Shown: positions 18,764-25,195 of the stretch, piece after piece
How positions within the stretch are numbered: position 1 is the stretch's first letter
Layout: the number at the start of each line of letters is the position of its first letter
NCBI GenBank assembly: GCA_021732285.1
Contig: JAKFVH010000280.1
Span: 1-42,596, forward strand
DNA from: Reyranella sp.
GTDB taxonomy: Bacteria > Pseudomonadota > Alphaproteobacteria > Reyranellales > Reyranellaceae
Reading direction: 5' to 3'
Length of the DNA stretch: 42,596 nucleotides
Made by a program: the position numbers and the translations under genes
The notes under the pieces: model-generated
What the model saw: the letters and a program-made list of their open reading frames with translations, nothing else
The model's database searches: none
What the model was told of the DNA's origin: nothing

Positions 18764-19609
18764 TTGTCCGCGATTCGCTTTGACGGTCAGGTCGCTATCG
18801 TCACCGGGGCAGGGCGCGGCCTTGGCGCCGCCTATGCCCGGCTGATCGCTGCGCGAGGCGGCGCCGTCGTCGTGCACGATGCCGGCGTCGCCCAGGACGG
18901 CAGCGGCTTCGATCCGTCGGTTGCCGACGGTGTCGTTGCTGAGATCACCGCGGGCGGTGGCCGCGCAGTCGCCTGCTACGAGAACCTGGAAGATCCCGCC
19001 GCCGGCCAGCGCATCGTCGACTTCGCCCTGGCCAGCTTCGGGCGGCTCGACGCGCTGGTGCACAATGCCGGCCTGGTCGTCTTCGCGAACCTCGAAGAGA
19101 CCACGCCGGCCGTCTGGGATCGCATGATCGCGATCGGCGTCGATGCCGGCTTCCATCTCGCCCGCGCCGCCGTCCCGCACATGTGCCGCCAGGGCTATGG
19201 GCGCATCGTGCTGACGACCTCGGGCCGCGCCATGCGGGTGGAAGATTGCGTGCCGGGCCTCGTTGCCTATTCGACGGCGAAGATGGCCCAGGTCGGGCTG
19301 ATGGTCGGACTGGCGGCAGAGCTCGCCGACACGAACATCCGCGTCAACGCCATCTCGCCCGTGGCGGCGACCCGCGTGCTGCGCCGCCAGGCGCCCGAGC
19401 TGCTGGCCGATCTGGTGGCGCCCGGGGTCGCTTTTCTGGCGTCAGCCGCCTGCACGACGTCAGGCGCGGTGCTGAACGCCGCGGGCGGCCGCTTCTCGGC
19501 GAGCTGGTGGGATCGCGGCGAGGCGCTGGATCTCGGGCCGACCGTGTCCCCTGAGGACATCGCGGCGCGCTGGCAGCACTTCGTGGCGCCCGCGCCCGAG
19601 CCGGAGTAG
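18764..19609 (+). CDS. Short-chain dehydrogenase/reductase (SDR)
   Basis: A 281-residue SDR beginning at TTG 18764, two bases after the preceding stop. The NAD(P) motif is TGAGRGLGAAYARL, followed by HNAGL (NNAG equivalent), LTTSGRA with the catalytic serine position, and AYSTAK containing the Tyr-x-x-x-Lys pair. The N-terminal GAGRGLGAAYA and tail RFSASWWDRGEALD resemble the SDR domains of MaoC-associated/multifunctional 3-hydroxyacyl dehydrogenases, although that is only a resemblance. It probably works with the neighbouring hydrolase on a common catabolite. Confidence 0.85.
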   Translation: MSAIRFDGQVAIVTGAGRGLGAAYARLIAARGGAVVVHDAGVAQDGSGFDPSVADGVVAEITAGGGRAVACYENLEDPAAGQRIVDFALASFGRLDALVHNAGLVVFANLEETTPAVWDRMIAIGVDAGFHLARAAVPHMCRQGYGRIVLTTSGRAMRVEDCVPGLVAYSTAKMAQVGLMVGLAAELADTNIRVNAISPVAATRVLRRQAPELLADLVAPGVAFLASAACTTSGAVLNAAGGRFSASWWDRGEALDLGPTVSPEDIAARWQHFVAPAPEPE

Positions 19610-19666
19610 GCTTTTCGTCGGCCGGGTTTCCGGCCCCAACGACAATCGACCTAGGGAGTGAAGCTC

Positions 19667-20110
19667 ATGCGTGTCACTCGTCGTCATCTCGCCGCCGGTG
19701 CGCTGGCACTCGCGGTGTTGCCCACCATCGCCCACGCTGAATCCGCCGACGAAGCGGCGGTCAACAAGGCCGTCGACGATCTCAACAAGGCGATGATCGC
19801 CGCCGACAAGGCCAAGCTCGAGGCACTGGTCGCCGACCAGTTGAGCTACGGCCATTCCGGCGGCCGTATCGAGACCAAGCAGCAATTCGTCGACGTCGTC
19901 GCCGGGAAGAAGACGACCTACAAGTCGATCACCATCAGCGAACCCACCGTCCAGGTGACCGGCAACAACGCTGTCGCCCGCCACACCTACGCCGTCGAGT
20001 TCGAAAGCGACGGCAAGCCGGGCTCGGCCAAGATCGGCGTCATGCAGGTCTGGGTGAAGGACGGCGGGAGCTGGAAGCTTTTGGCGCGCCAGGCCTTCAG
20101 GACTTCCTGA
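19667..20110 (+). CDS. Exported SnoaL/DUF4440-like protein (NTF2 fold)
   Basis: A 147-residue protein from ATG 19667, which is 8 bases after AGGGAG at 19653-19658; the in-frame GTG at 19658 overlaps that Shine-Dalgarno and is unlikely. Residues 1-24 form a signal peptide with arginines (MRVTRRHLAAGALALAVLPT). The mature part has the cone-shaped NTF2-fold pattern: AVNKAVDDLNKAMIAADKAKLEALVADQLSYGHSGG...ETKQQFVDVV...GGSWKLLARQ. Family members are small-ligand binders or isomerases; no catalytic residue can be assigned. The end overlaps the convergent TetR gene by 14 bases. Confidence 0.82.
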   Translation: MRVTRRHLAAGALALAVLPTIAHAESADEAAVNKAVDDLNKAMIAADKAKLEALVADQLSYGHSGGRIETKQQFVDVVAGKKTTYKSITISEPTVQVTGNNAVARHTYAVEFESDGKPGSAKIGVMQVWVKDGGSWKLLARQAFRTS

Positions 20111-20699
20111 CCAAGCTGGCCGCAAGGCCCGCCATGACGATGTCGAGGCCGGCCCGGAACTCACGGTCCGGCCCGATCCCGCGCGCGGCCTTGGCGATCT
20201 CGATCAGCCGCGGATAGCGGTCGGCCGGCAGCGCCTCGGCGCGGGCGACGTCGGGATGGTCGGCGGTGGGGCCGGAGAGCTGCGCCTGCGCCAGGCCCAT
20301 GACGAAACCCGACACCGTGCGGAAAGCGACCAGCAGCTCGCTGTCCCGCCGGCCGCTGCGCGCCAGCGCCTCGAGCAGGCCCTCGGCCCAGTGCAGCGTC
20401 GTCTCGTGCAGGGTGCGCCGCGTCAGCACCAGCGGGATGACGTTGGGATGGCGCCGCACGGTGCGCCAGGTCGCCTCGACGATGGCGCGTACGTCGGCCT
20501 GCCACTCGCCGCGCGAGCGAGGCGGCTTGACCTCGGACAGCACGGCCTCGACCACCAGCGCGTCGAGCTCGTCGCGGTCCTTCACGTAGTTGTAGAGCGT
20601 CATCGGTCCGGTGCCGAGCGCACCCGCCAGGGTGCGCATGGACAGCGCCGCACCGCCGGCGCCGGGATTTCCATGCTGTTCTATGATGCCTCGGTACAC
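20097..20699 (-). CDS. TetR-family regulator with disturbed N-terminus
   Basis: From GTG 20699 the product is 200 residues. The HTH second and recognition helices are intact (ALSMRTLAGALGTGPMTLYNYVKDRDEL), and the ligand domain resembles TetR class-C regulators (VEATWRTVRRHPNVIPLVL...TVSGFVMGLAQ). The first helix, normally preceded by a basic arm, is replaced by MYRGIIEQHGNPGAGGA. Upstream, the same DNA is the coding strand of an alpha/beta-hydrolase fragment on the plus strand, so a rearrangement joint falls around 20640-20700. The frame stays open further upstream, but that extension is the antisense of the hydrolase. Whether the product still binds DNA is uncertain. Confidence 0.65.
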   Translation of the reverse strand: MYRGIIEQHGNPGAGGAALSMRTLAGALGTGPMTLYNYVKDRDELDALVVEAVLSEVKPPRSRGEWQADVRAIVEATWRTVRRHPNVIPLVLTRRTLHETTLHWAEGLLEALARSGRRDSELLVAFRTVSGFVMGLAQAQLSGPTADHPDVARAEALPADRYPRLIEIAKAARGIGPDREFRAGLDIVMAGLAASLVRKS

Positions 20700-20912
20700 G
20701 CGCGGCAGGTCCGCTGCCCATTGCTGGTCTGCGTCAGCGACAAGGAAAACCTGATGAAGCCCGAGATCGCGCTCAGGGTCGCCCGTGAGGCGCCGCTGGG
20801 CCGGGCGATCCGCTATCCGACCGATCACTTCGAGGTCTATCACCCGCCGTTCGTCGACCGCATCGTCGCCGACCAGATCGCGTTCCTCACGGAGCATCTC
20901 GATCCGGAGTGA
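20673..20912 (+). pseudogene. Alpha/beta-hydrolase C-terminal remnant
   Basis: About 79 codons with VRCPLLVCVSDKENLMKPEIALRVA and RYPTDHFEVYHPPFVDRIVADQIAFLTEHL form the last part of an alpha/beta hydrolase: the acid-residue strand (VCVSDKE) and the catalytic-His loop (TDHFEVY). The nucleophile elbow and the N-terminal 200 residues are absent. The fragment joins antisense to the TetR N-terminus around 20640-20700, so both genes appear to have been cut by one deletion or inversion. Confidence 0.65.
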
Positions 20913-20951
20913 CGGTCCGCGCTAAGCTCGCCGGAGAGGGAGGATGGATCC

Positions 20952-21371
20952 ATGACCTTCGCCGGCGTCAACTACCTCGCGATCCTGATCGCGACCATCG
21001 CGGGCTTCGCCTTCGGCGCGGCCTATTACATGTCGCTCTCCAAGCCGTGGCTCGCCGCGATCGGCAAGACCAAGGAAGAGATCGCGGCCGAGGGCAAGGG
21101 CTCGCCCTTGCCCTTCATCGTCTCGATCGTGGCGCTCGCCGTCATGGCCTGGGTGCTGGCGGGCGGCATCGCCCATCTCGGGCCCGGCCAGGTGACGCTC
21201 AGGAACGGCATCGTCAGCGCGCTGTTCATGTGGCTGGGCTTCGTCATCACCACGATGGCGGTCAACAACGCCTTCGGCCAGCGCAAGGCCTCGCTGACAA
21301 TTATCGATGGCATCCACTGGCTGGGCGTGCTCGTTATCCAGGGCGCCATCATCGGCGCCCTCGGCGTTTGA
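20952..21371 (+). CDS. DUF1761-family membrane protein
   Basis: A 139-residue protein with four hydrophobic segments, starting at ATG 20952. The N-terminal VNYLAILIATIAGFAFGAAYYMSLSKPWLAAIGKTKEEI is the DUF1761 pattern (one helix, G-x-x-Y-Y, then a basic loop), and TTMAVNNAFGQRKASLTIIDGIHWLGVLVIQGAIIGA matches the family's last two helices. Its function is unknown. It precedes a RibD-like reductase by 18 bases and the pair plus the small monooxygenase-like gene look like one operon. Confidence 0.85.
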   Translation: MTFAGVNYLAILIATIAGFAFGAAYYMSLSKPWLAAIGKTKEEIAAEGKGSPLPFIVSIVALAVMAWVLAGGIAHLGPGQVTLRNGIVSALFMWLGFVITTMAVNNAFGQRKASLTIIDGIHWLGVLVIQGAIIGALGV

Positions 21372-21389
21372 ATTGGGGTGTGTGAGCAG

Positions 21390-21950
21390 ATGAGTAGTCG
21401 TCCCCGCATCGAAGGCTACGCCATCGTCAGCCGCGAAGGCATGATCGCCAAGTCCGACGGCTCCTTTCCCGAGGAGCTGAAGATCCCGGCCGACCAGCAG
21501 TTCTACCAGGAGTCGCTCGACCGGGCATCGGCGGTCGCCAACGGCCGGCATTCGGCCGAAGGCGGGCCCAAGGAAAAGGGCCGCAAGCGCATCCTGGTGA
21601 CTCGCCGCGTGCAGCGCATCGTGCACGATGCCGACAATCCCAACGTCATCCTGTGGAATCCCGCGACCGCGCCGTTCGACGAGGCCTGGCAGAAGCTCAA
21701 CGCCGACGACGGAATCCTGGCGGTGGTCGGCGGCACCGACGTGTTCGGCCTGTTCCTGTCGATCGGCTACGACGCCTTCTTCCTCTCGCGCGCGCAGGCC
21801 AGCGTGCCGCGCGGCCGGCCGGTCTTTCCCGGCGTCGGCCACGGCGTAGCGGCCGAGGAGCCGTTGAAGCAGCACGGGCTGGTGCTGAAGGAAACGCGCA
21901 TGCTCGATCCCGTGAGCGAGACCGTGGTCGAGGAGTGGGTGCCGAAATGA
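21390..21950 (+). CDS. RibD C-terminal/dihydrofolate-reductase-like protein
   Basis: A 186-residue protein from ATG 21390, with GGGGTG at 21375-21380. The DHFR-like fold is suggested by RIEGYAIVSREGMIAKSDGSFPEELKIPADQQFYQESLDRA at the N-terminus and DGILAVVGGTDVFGLFLSIGYDAFFLSRA further on, the latter matching the G-G-x-x-x/nucleotide-binding strand-turn of RibD C-terminal reductases. Relatives use NADPH to reduce pterin- or pyrimidine-like substrates. Its stop overlaps the next start by 4 bases (ATGA). Confidence 0.75.
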   Translation: MSSRPRIEGYAIVSREGMIAKSDGSFPEELKIPADQQFYQESLDRASAVANGRHSAEGGPKEKGRKRILVTRRVQRIVHDADNPNVILWNPATAPFDEAWQKLNADDGILAVVGGTDVFGLFLSIGYDAFFLSRAQASVPRGRPVFPGVGHGVAAEEPLKQHGLVLKETRMLDPVSETVVEEWVPK

Positions 21951-22273
21951 GCAAGCAGCCGACCATCGCCCGCATCTGGCGCGGCCGCGTGCGCCGCGAG
22001 CGGGCCGACGAGTACGAGAAGTACAATTACGATGTCGGCGTCGTGCCGCTGATCGAGAAGGCGCTGGGCGTACAGACGTTCCGCGAGGACCGCGAGCACG
22101 AGAGCGAGTTCATGACCATCTCGTACTGGGAGGACATCCCGGCGATGGCGCGCTTCACCGGCCGCGATGCCACCGACATCCATCACCTCGACCGTGATCC
22201 CGAGTTCCTGATCGAGCTGCCGAAGTCGGTGCAGATCATCCGGCTGCTCACCAGCCATGGGAAGACGGGCTAG
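21947..22273 (+). CDS. ABM-like small dimeric alpha+beta protein
   Basis: A 108-residue protein starting at ATG 21947 within the preceding stop (ATGA). The sequence IARIWRGRVRRERADEYEKYNYDVGVVPLIEKALGVQTFRED...FMTISYWEDIPAMARFTG resembles antibiotic-biosynthesis-monooxygenase-type ferredoxin-like folds (beta-alpha-beta with Y-W). No catalytic residues can be named. It ends 2 bases before a 60-bp palindrome that separates it from a convergent gene. Confidence 0.65.
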   Translation: MSKQPTIARIWRGRVRRERADEYEKYNYDVGVVPLIEKALGVQTFREDREHESEFMTISYWEDIPAMARFTGRDATDIHHLDRDPEFLIELPKSVQIIRLLTSHGKTG

Positions 22274-22275
22274 CT

Positions 22276-22335
22276 TGGGAGCGCGGGCCTCTGGCCGGCT
22301 CATGATCATGAGCGGGCCAGAGGCCCGCGCTCCCA
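22276..22335. repeat. Twin-hairpin palindrome, family 1, copy A
   Basis: A 60-bp palindrome, centre 22305.5, with one mismatch between arms. Each arm contains its own small hairpin (stem GCGGGCC/GGCCCGC around TCT), and the centre is TCATGATCATGA. It fills the gap between two convergent genes almost exactly (stops at 22273 and 22336), so it could end transcription from both sides. Architecture is shared with copies at 25132, 31645, 31680, 32812 and 36855. Confidence 0.85.
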
Positions 22336-23073
22336 TCAGAACTCCACGACCAGGCCGTCGTGCGCCGCTTCCAACGCGATTTCGCTCTGGCGGCCCAAAA
22401 GCTCGGCGCTCATGTGGGTGACGATGGTGCGCTTGGCGCCGATGTCGGGCAGCCGGCGGGCGAGCGTCGAATAGTCGATGTGGTACTTCATCACCTTGTC
22501 GAAGAAATAGGCCTCGCAGATGAAGAGGTCGGCATCGCGTCCGGCCGGGATCAGCTCGTCGACCCATTCGGTATCGCCGGAATAGGTCAGCACCTTGCCC
22601 TCGGTCTCGATGCGCAAGGCGTAGGAGGGCGCGCCGCTATAATGCTTCATGAGATAAGGCGTGACGGCGAGCCTGTTTAGCTCCACGCGCTCGTGCAGGG
22701 CCAACTCGCGGACGTCGAGTGCGAACCGGCGCTCGACCTTGGTCGAGCCCGCGAACATCGCCTCCATGATGATGTCCAGCCGCTCGCGGAAGCCCGGCGG
22801 CCCGGCCAGCAACAGAGGTGCGGTGCGGCGGCTGACGAGCTGGGCGTCGAGCAGGAAGAAGGGCAGGCCGGCGAAGTGGTCGCCGTGCAGATGGCTTATG
22901 AGCACCGTCGAGACGGCATTGGGATCGACCTGCCACTTGCGGATCGCCACCATCGAGGAGGCGCCGCAATCGATCAGCACGTTGCCATGGGCCGCGCGCT
23001 CGAGATGGAAACAGGTGTTGAAGCGGCCGCCGCTGCCGAAGGCATCGCCGGAACCGAGAAATTTCAGACGCAT
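22336..23073 (-). CDS. MBL-fold metallo-hydrolase (RNase Z-like)
   Basis: A 245-residue protein. I choose ATG 23073 (MRLKFLGSGDAFGSGGRFNTCF), the usual start of this group; a GTG at 23088 lies inside a repeat. The metal site is LISHLHGDHFAGLPFFLLDAQL (HxHxDH), followed by LTYSGDTEW and a later VTHMSAE His, as in RNase Z/phosphodiesterase-type MBL proteins. These relatives hydrolyse phosphodiester or cyclic-phosphate bonds. The substrate cannot be inferred. The 3' end meets copy A of the palindromic repeat. Confidence 0.83.
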   Translation of the reverse strand: MRLKFLGSGDAFGSGGRFNTCFHLERAAHGNVLIDCGASSMVAIRKWQVDPNAVSTVLISHLHGDHFAGLPFFLLDAQLVSRRTAPLLLAGPPGFRERLDIIMEAMFAGSTKVERRFALDVRELALHERVELNRLAVTPYLMKHYSGAPSYALRIETEGKVLTYSGDTEWVDELIPAGRDADLFICEAYFFDKVMKYHIDYSTLARRLPDIGAKRTIVTHMSAELLGRQSEIALEAAHDGLVVEF

Positions 23074-23082
23074 CGCGGACCC

Positions 23083-23151
23083 TGTCACCCCGAGCGTAGC
23101 GAGGGGCCTTTAAAGGCGCAGGAAAGGTCCCTCGCTGCGCTCGGGATGACA
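23083..23151. repeat. 69-bp imperfect palindrome with TGTCA/TGACA ends
   Basis: TGTCACCCCGAGCGTAGCGA at 23083-23102 is mirrored by TCCCTCGCTGCGCTCGGGAT and TGACA ending at 23151, with a CCTTTAAAGG centre-left hairpin. The arms differ at several bases. This looks like a dispersed intergenic element of the sort common in Alphaproteobacteria. It lies between the two same-strand genes for the MBL hydrolase and the TauD-like enzyme. Confidence 0.7.
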
Positions 23152-23161
23152 GCGGCGTTGA

Positions 23162-24052
23162 TCACGGCGCCTGTTCTAAGCTCGACACCTCGTTGGTCAA
23201 CGTCGTGCGCCGCATGTCGCGCACCTCGGTGTGGTCGTAACGCCGGGCGCGGTGCATGGTGACGCGGTTGTCCCACATCACCAGGTCGTGCAGGCGCCAG
23301 ACATGGGCGTAGACGAACTGGCGCTGCGTGGCGTGCTCGTTGAGGTCGCGCAGGAAGGCGCGCGCCTCGGGCACCGGCCAGCCTTCGATCTCGCCGGCGT
23401 GGCTCGCGAGATAGAGCGACAGCCGGCCGGTCGTCGGATGGCGGCGCACCAGGCGCTGGCGCACCGGCGCCCATTTCACGCGCTCCTCCTCGGTGAAGTC
23501 GGTGAAGCCCAGGATGCCGCGGGAAAAGATCTGGCTGTGCCGGCAGACGAGGTCGTGCACCTCGCGCTTGGTCGCCTCGTCGAGCGCGTCGTAGGCCGCG
23601 CGCATGTCGGCGAACTCGGTGTTGCCGCCGGTCGGCGGGATGTTGCGCGCCGACAGGAGCGAATACTTGGCCGGCACCGGCTTGAACGAGCTGTCGGAAT
23701 GCCAGAGCTGGTTGCCGAGGCCGAAGAGCCGCCGGCGGTCGTCGCGGGCAAGAATCTTGTTGTTCTTGTCGAGGTTGGAGATGTCGTTCAGGTCCATGCT
23801 CATGCGCCGGTCCTGGGGCGCGGCGATGTCGCCGGTGGCCTGCTCGAGCGGCCCCAGGCTGCGGCTGAAGACGAGCTGCTGGTCGTCGTCGATCGTCTGG
23901 TCGTGGAACACCAGCACGCCGAACTCGTCCATGCCGGCATGGACGGCGGCGACTTCGTCCTTCGTGAGCGGCTTGCGCAGGTCGAGGCCGGAGACTTCGC
24001 CCGCGAAGAAGGTGCGGTTGACGGGATCGACGGGTTTGATGCTGACGGTCAT
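23162..24052 (-). CDS. TauD/TfdA-family 2-oxoglutarate dioxygenase
   Basis: A 296-residue non-haem iron enzyme. The iron triad is His118 and Asp120 in QLWHSDSSFK and His267 in MWDNRVTMHRARRYD; downstream arginines in RDMRRTTL are placed to bind 2-oxoglutarate. The N-terminus (VSGLDLRKPLTKDEVAAVHAGMDEFGVLVFHDQ) is the classic TauD/TfdA start. It hydroxylates an aliphatic or aryloxy substrate, often releasing sulfite or phenol; which one is unknown. It is transcribed toward the MBL gene from a promoter in the 24053-24130 gap. Confidence 0.87.
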   Translation of the reverse strand: MTVSIKPVDPVNRTFFAGEVSGLDLRKPLTKDEVAAVHAGMDEFGVLVFHDQTIDDDQQLVFSRSLGPLEQATGDIAAPQDRRMSMDLNDISNLDKNNKILARDDRRRLFGLGNQLWHSDSSFKPVPAKYSLLSARNIPPTGGNTEFADMRAAYDALDEATKREVHDLVCRHSQIFSRGILGFTDFTEEERVKWAPVRQRLVRRHPTTGRLSLYLASHAGEIEGWPVPEARAFLRDLNEHATQRQFVYAHVWRLHDLVMWDNRVTMHRARRYDHTEVRDMRRTTLTNEVSSLEQAP

Positions 24053-24133
24053 GGCTGGAGCCTAGCGTGAAGCCCCGCGGACGGCGAGGCGTCGGACATT
24101 ATAACACTGCATGGCAGCCGGGAAAAAACCGCC

Positions 24134-24178
24134 TTGACGGAAGCGAGGGCGGAAACATACACTTGAACAATTGTTCAA
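24134..24178 (+). promoter_or_regulatory. arsR promoter and perfect operator palindrome
   Basis: TTGACG at 24134-24139 and ATACAC at 24157-24162 (17-base spacing) form a promoter. The perfect 16-bp palindrome TTGAACAATTGTTCAA at 24163-24178 covers the expected start of transcription and ends one base before ATG 24179. ArsR regulators bind such TGAACA-type repeats. There is no room for a Shine-Dalgarno, so the mRNA is probably leaderless or nearly so. Confidence 0.7.
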
Positions 24179-24487
24179 ATGTCCAGAACCAAGAAGACCC
24201 TGCTGTCCGACGACCACGCCACGGCGCTGGCCGACCTGTTCCGCCTGCTGGGCGACCCGACGCGGCTGCGCATTGTGGTCTCCTGCCTTAGAACGCCGCT
24301 CGCGGTGTCCGATATCGCAGACCGGCTCGGCCTCTCGGTGTCACTGGTAAGCCACCACCTGCGTTTGCTGAAAGGCGCACGCTTGGTGCGGGCGGACCGG
24401 CAGGGCAAGCAGGTCTACTACGAAGCCGACGACGCCCACGTGCGGCGCATGGTCGAGGACATGGTAACTCACGTCGCGGAGCATTGA
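24179..24487 (+). CDS. ArsR/SmtB-family metal-sensing repressor
   Basis: A 102-residue winged helix-turn-helix protein: ALADLFRLLGDPTRLRIVVSCL, then the recognition helix SVSLVSHHLRLLKGARLV, the wing RADRQGKQVYYEADDAHV and a C-terminal helix ending VEDMVTHVAEH. Metal ligands are not the ELCVCDL cysteines of ArsR; candidates are Asp/His residues of the last helix (DDAHVRRMVEDMVTHVAEH), the alpha-5 site of SmtB/CzrA-type zinc sensors. It probably represses itself and the downstream transporter and releases the operator on binding zinc-group metals. Confidence 0.87.
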   Translation: MSRTKKTLLSDDHATALADLFRLLGDPTRLRIVVSCLRTPLAVSDIADRLGLSVSLVSHHLRLLKGARLVRADRQGKQVYYEADDAHVRRMVEDMVTHVAEH

Positions 24488-24488
24488 G

Positions 24489-25124
24489 ATGAGTGCGCAT
24501 TGCTGCGGTCACGGACACGATCACGGTGCCACTTCGCCGGCCTATCGCCGCATCCTGTGGATCGCCCTTGCGGTCAATCTCGCCATGTTCGCGGTCGAGA
24601 TCGGCGCGGGCCTTTCCGCGCAGTCGGCGTCGTTGCTGGCCGATTCGCTCGACTTCCTGGGCGATGCCGCCAACTACGGCATTGCCCTGTTCGTGCTGGG
24701 CATGGCCCTGCAGTGGCGCGCCCGCGCCGCGCTGCTCAAGGCGGCGAGCATGGGCCTGTTCGGCCTGTGGGTCGCCGGCACCACCATCCAGCACGCGCTC
24801 GCCGGCACGGTGCCCGAAGCTCCCGTCATGGGCGTGGTGGGCGGGCTGGCGCTGCTCGCCAACCTCGGCGTCGCCGTGCTGCTCTACCGGTGGCGCGACG
24901 GCGACAGCAACATGCGCTCGGTGTGGATCTGCACGCGCAACGATGCGATCGGCAACCTCGCGGTGCTGTTGGCGGCCGCCGGCGTGTTCGGCTCGGGCAC
25001 CGGCTGGCCCGATCATATCGTCGCCGCGATCATGTCGGGCCTCGCCCTGACGGGCGCGTTCCAGGTGACGCGCCAGGCGCTCGGCGAGCTGGCGCACACG
25101 CGACGCGCGGCGCCGGCGGAATAG
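24489..25124 (+). CDS. Cation diffusion facilitator (CDF) metal efflux transporter
   Basis: A 211-residue transporter one base after arsR. The N-terminus AHCCGHGHDHG is a cysteine/histidine metal-collecting tail. TM2 contains SLLADSLDFLGDAANY (Asp52, Asp55, Asp59) and TM5 contains CTRNDAIGN (Asn152, Asp153, Asn157), the positions of the transport site; the usual TM5 H-x-x-x-D is replaced by N/D-x-x-x-N. At 211 residues it lacks most of the cytoplasmic C-terminal domain. Together with the ArsR it would export a divalent metal (zinc, cadmium or cobalt). The stop is followed by palindrome copy B. Confidence 0.82.
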   Translation: MSAHCCGHGHDHGATSPAYRRILWIALAVNLAMFAVEIGAGLSAQSASLLADSLDFLGDAANYGIALFVLGMALQWRARAALLKAASMGLFGLWVAGTTIQHALAGTVPEAPVMGVVGGLALLANLGVAVLLYRWRDGDSNMRSVWICTRNDAIGNLAVLLAAAGVFGSGTGWPDHIVAAIMSGLALTGAFQVTRQALGELAHTRRAAPAE

Positions 25125-25131
25125 GCTCATG

Positions 25132-25190
25132 CGGACCGCCGGCTTCCAGCCGGCCTCATGACCATGAGCCGGCAAGATGCCGGCGGTCCG
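25132..25190. repeat. Twin-hairpin palindrome, family 1, copy B
   Basis: Arms run 25132-25190 with the centre TCATGACCATGA. The left hairpin is GCCGGCT-TCC-AGCCGGC; the right is GCCGGCA-AGA-TGCCGGC, so a T-A pair has become A-T without loss of pairing. It separates the convergent CDF and acyl-CoA ligase genes (stops at 25124 and 25196), and could serve as a shared terminator. Confidence 0.85.
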
Positions 25191-25195
25191 GAAGA

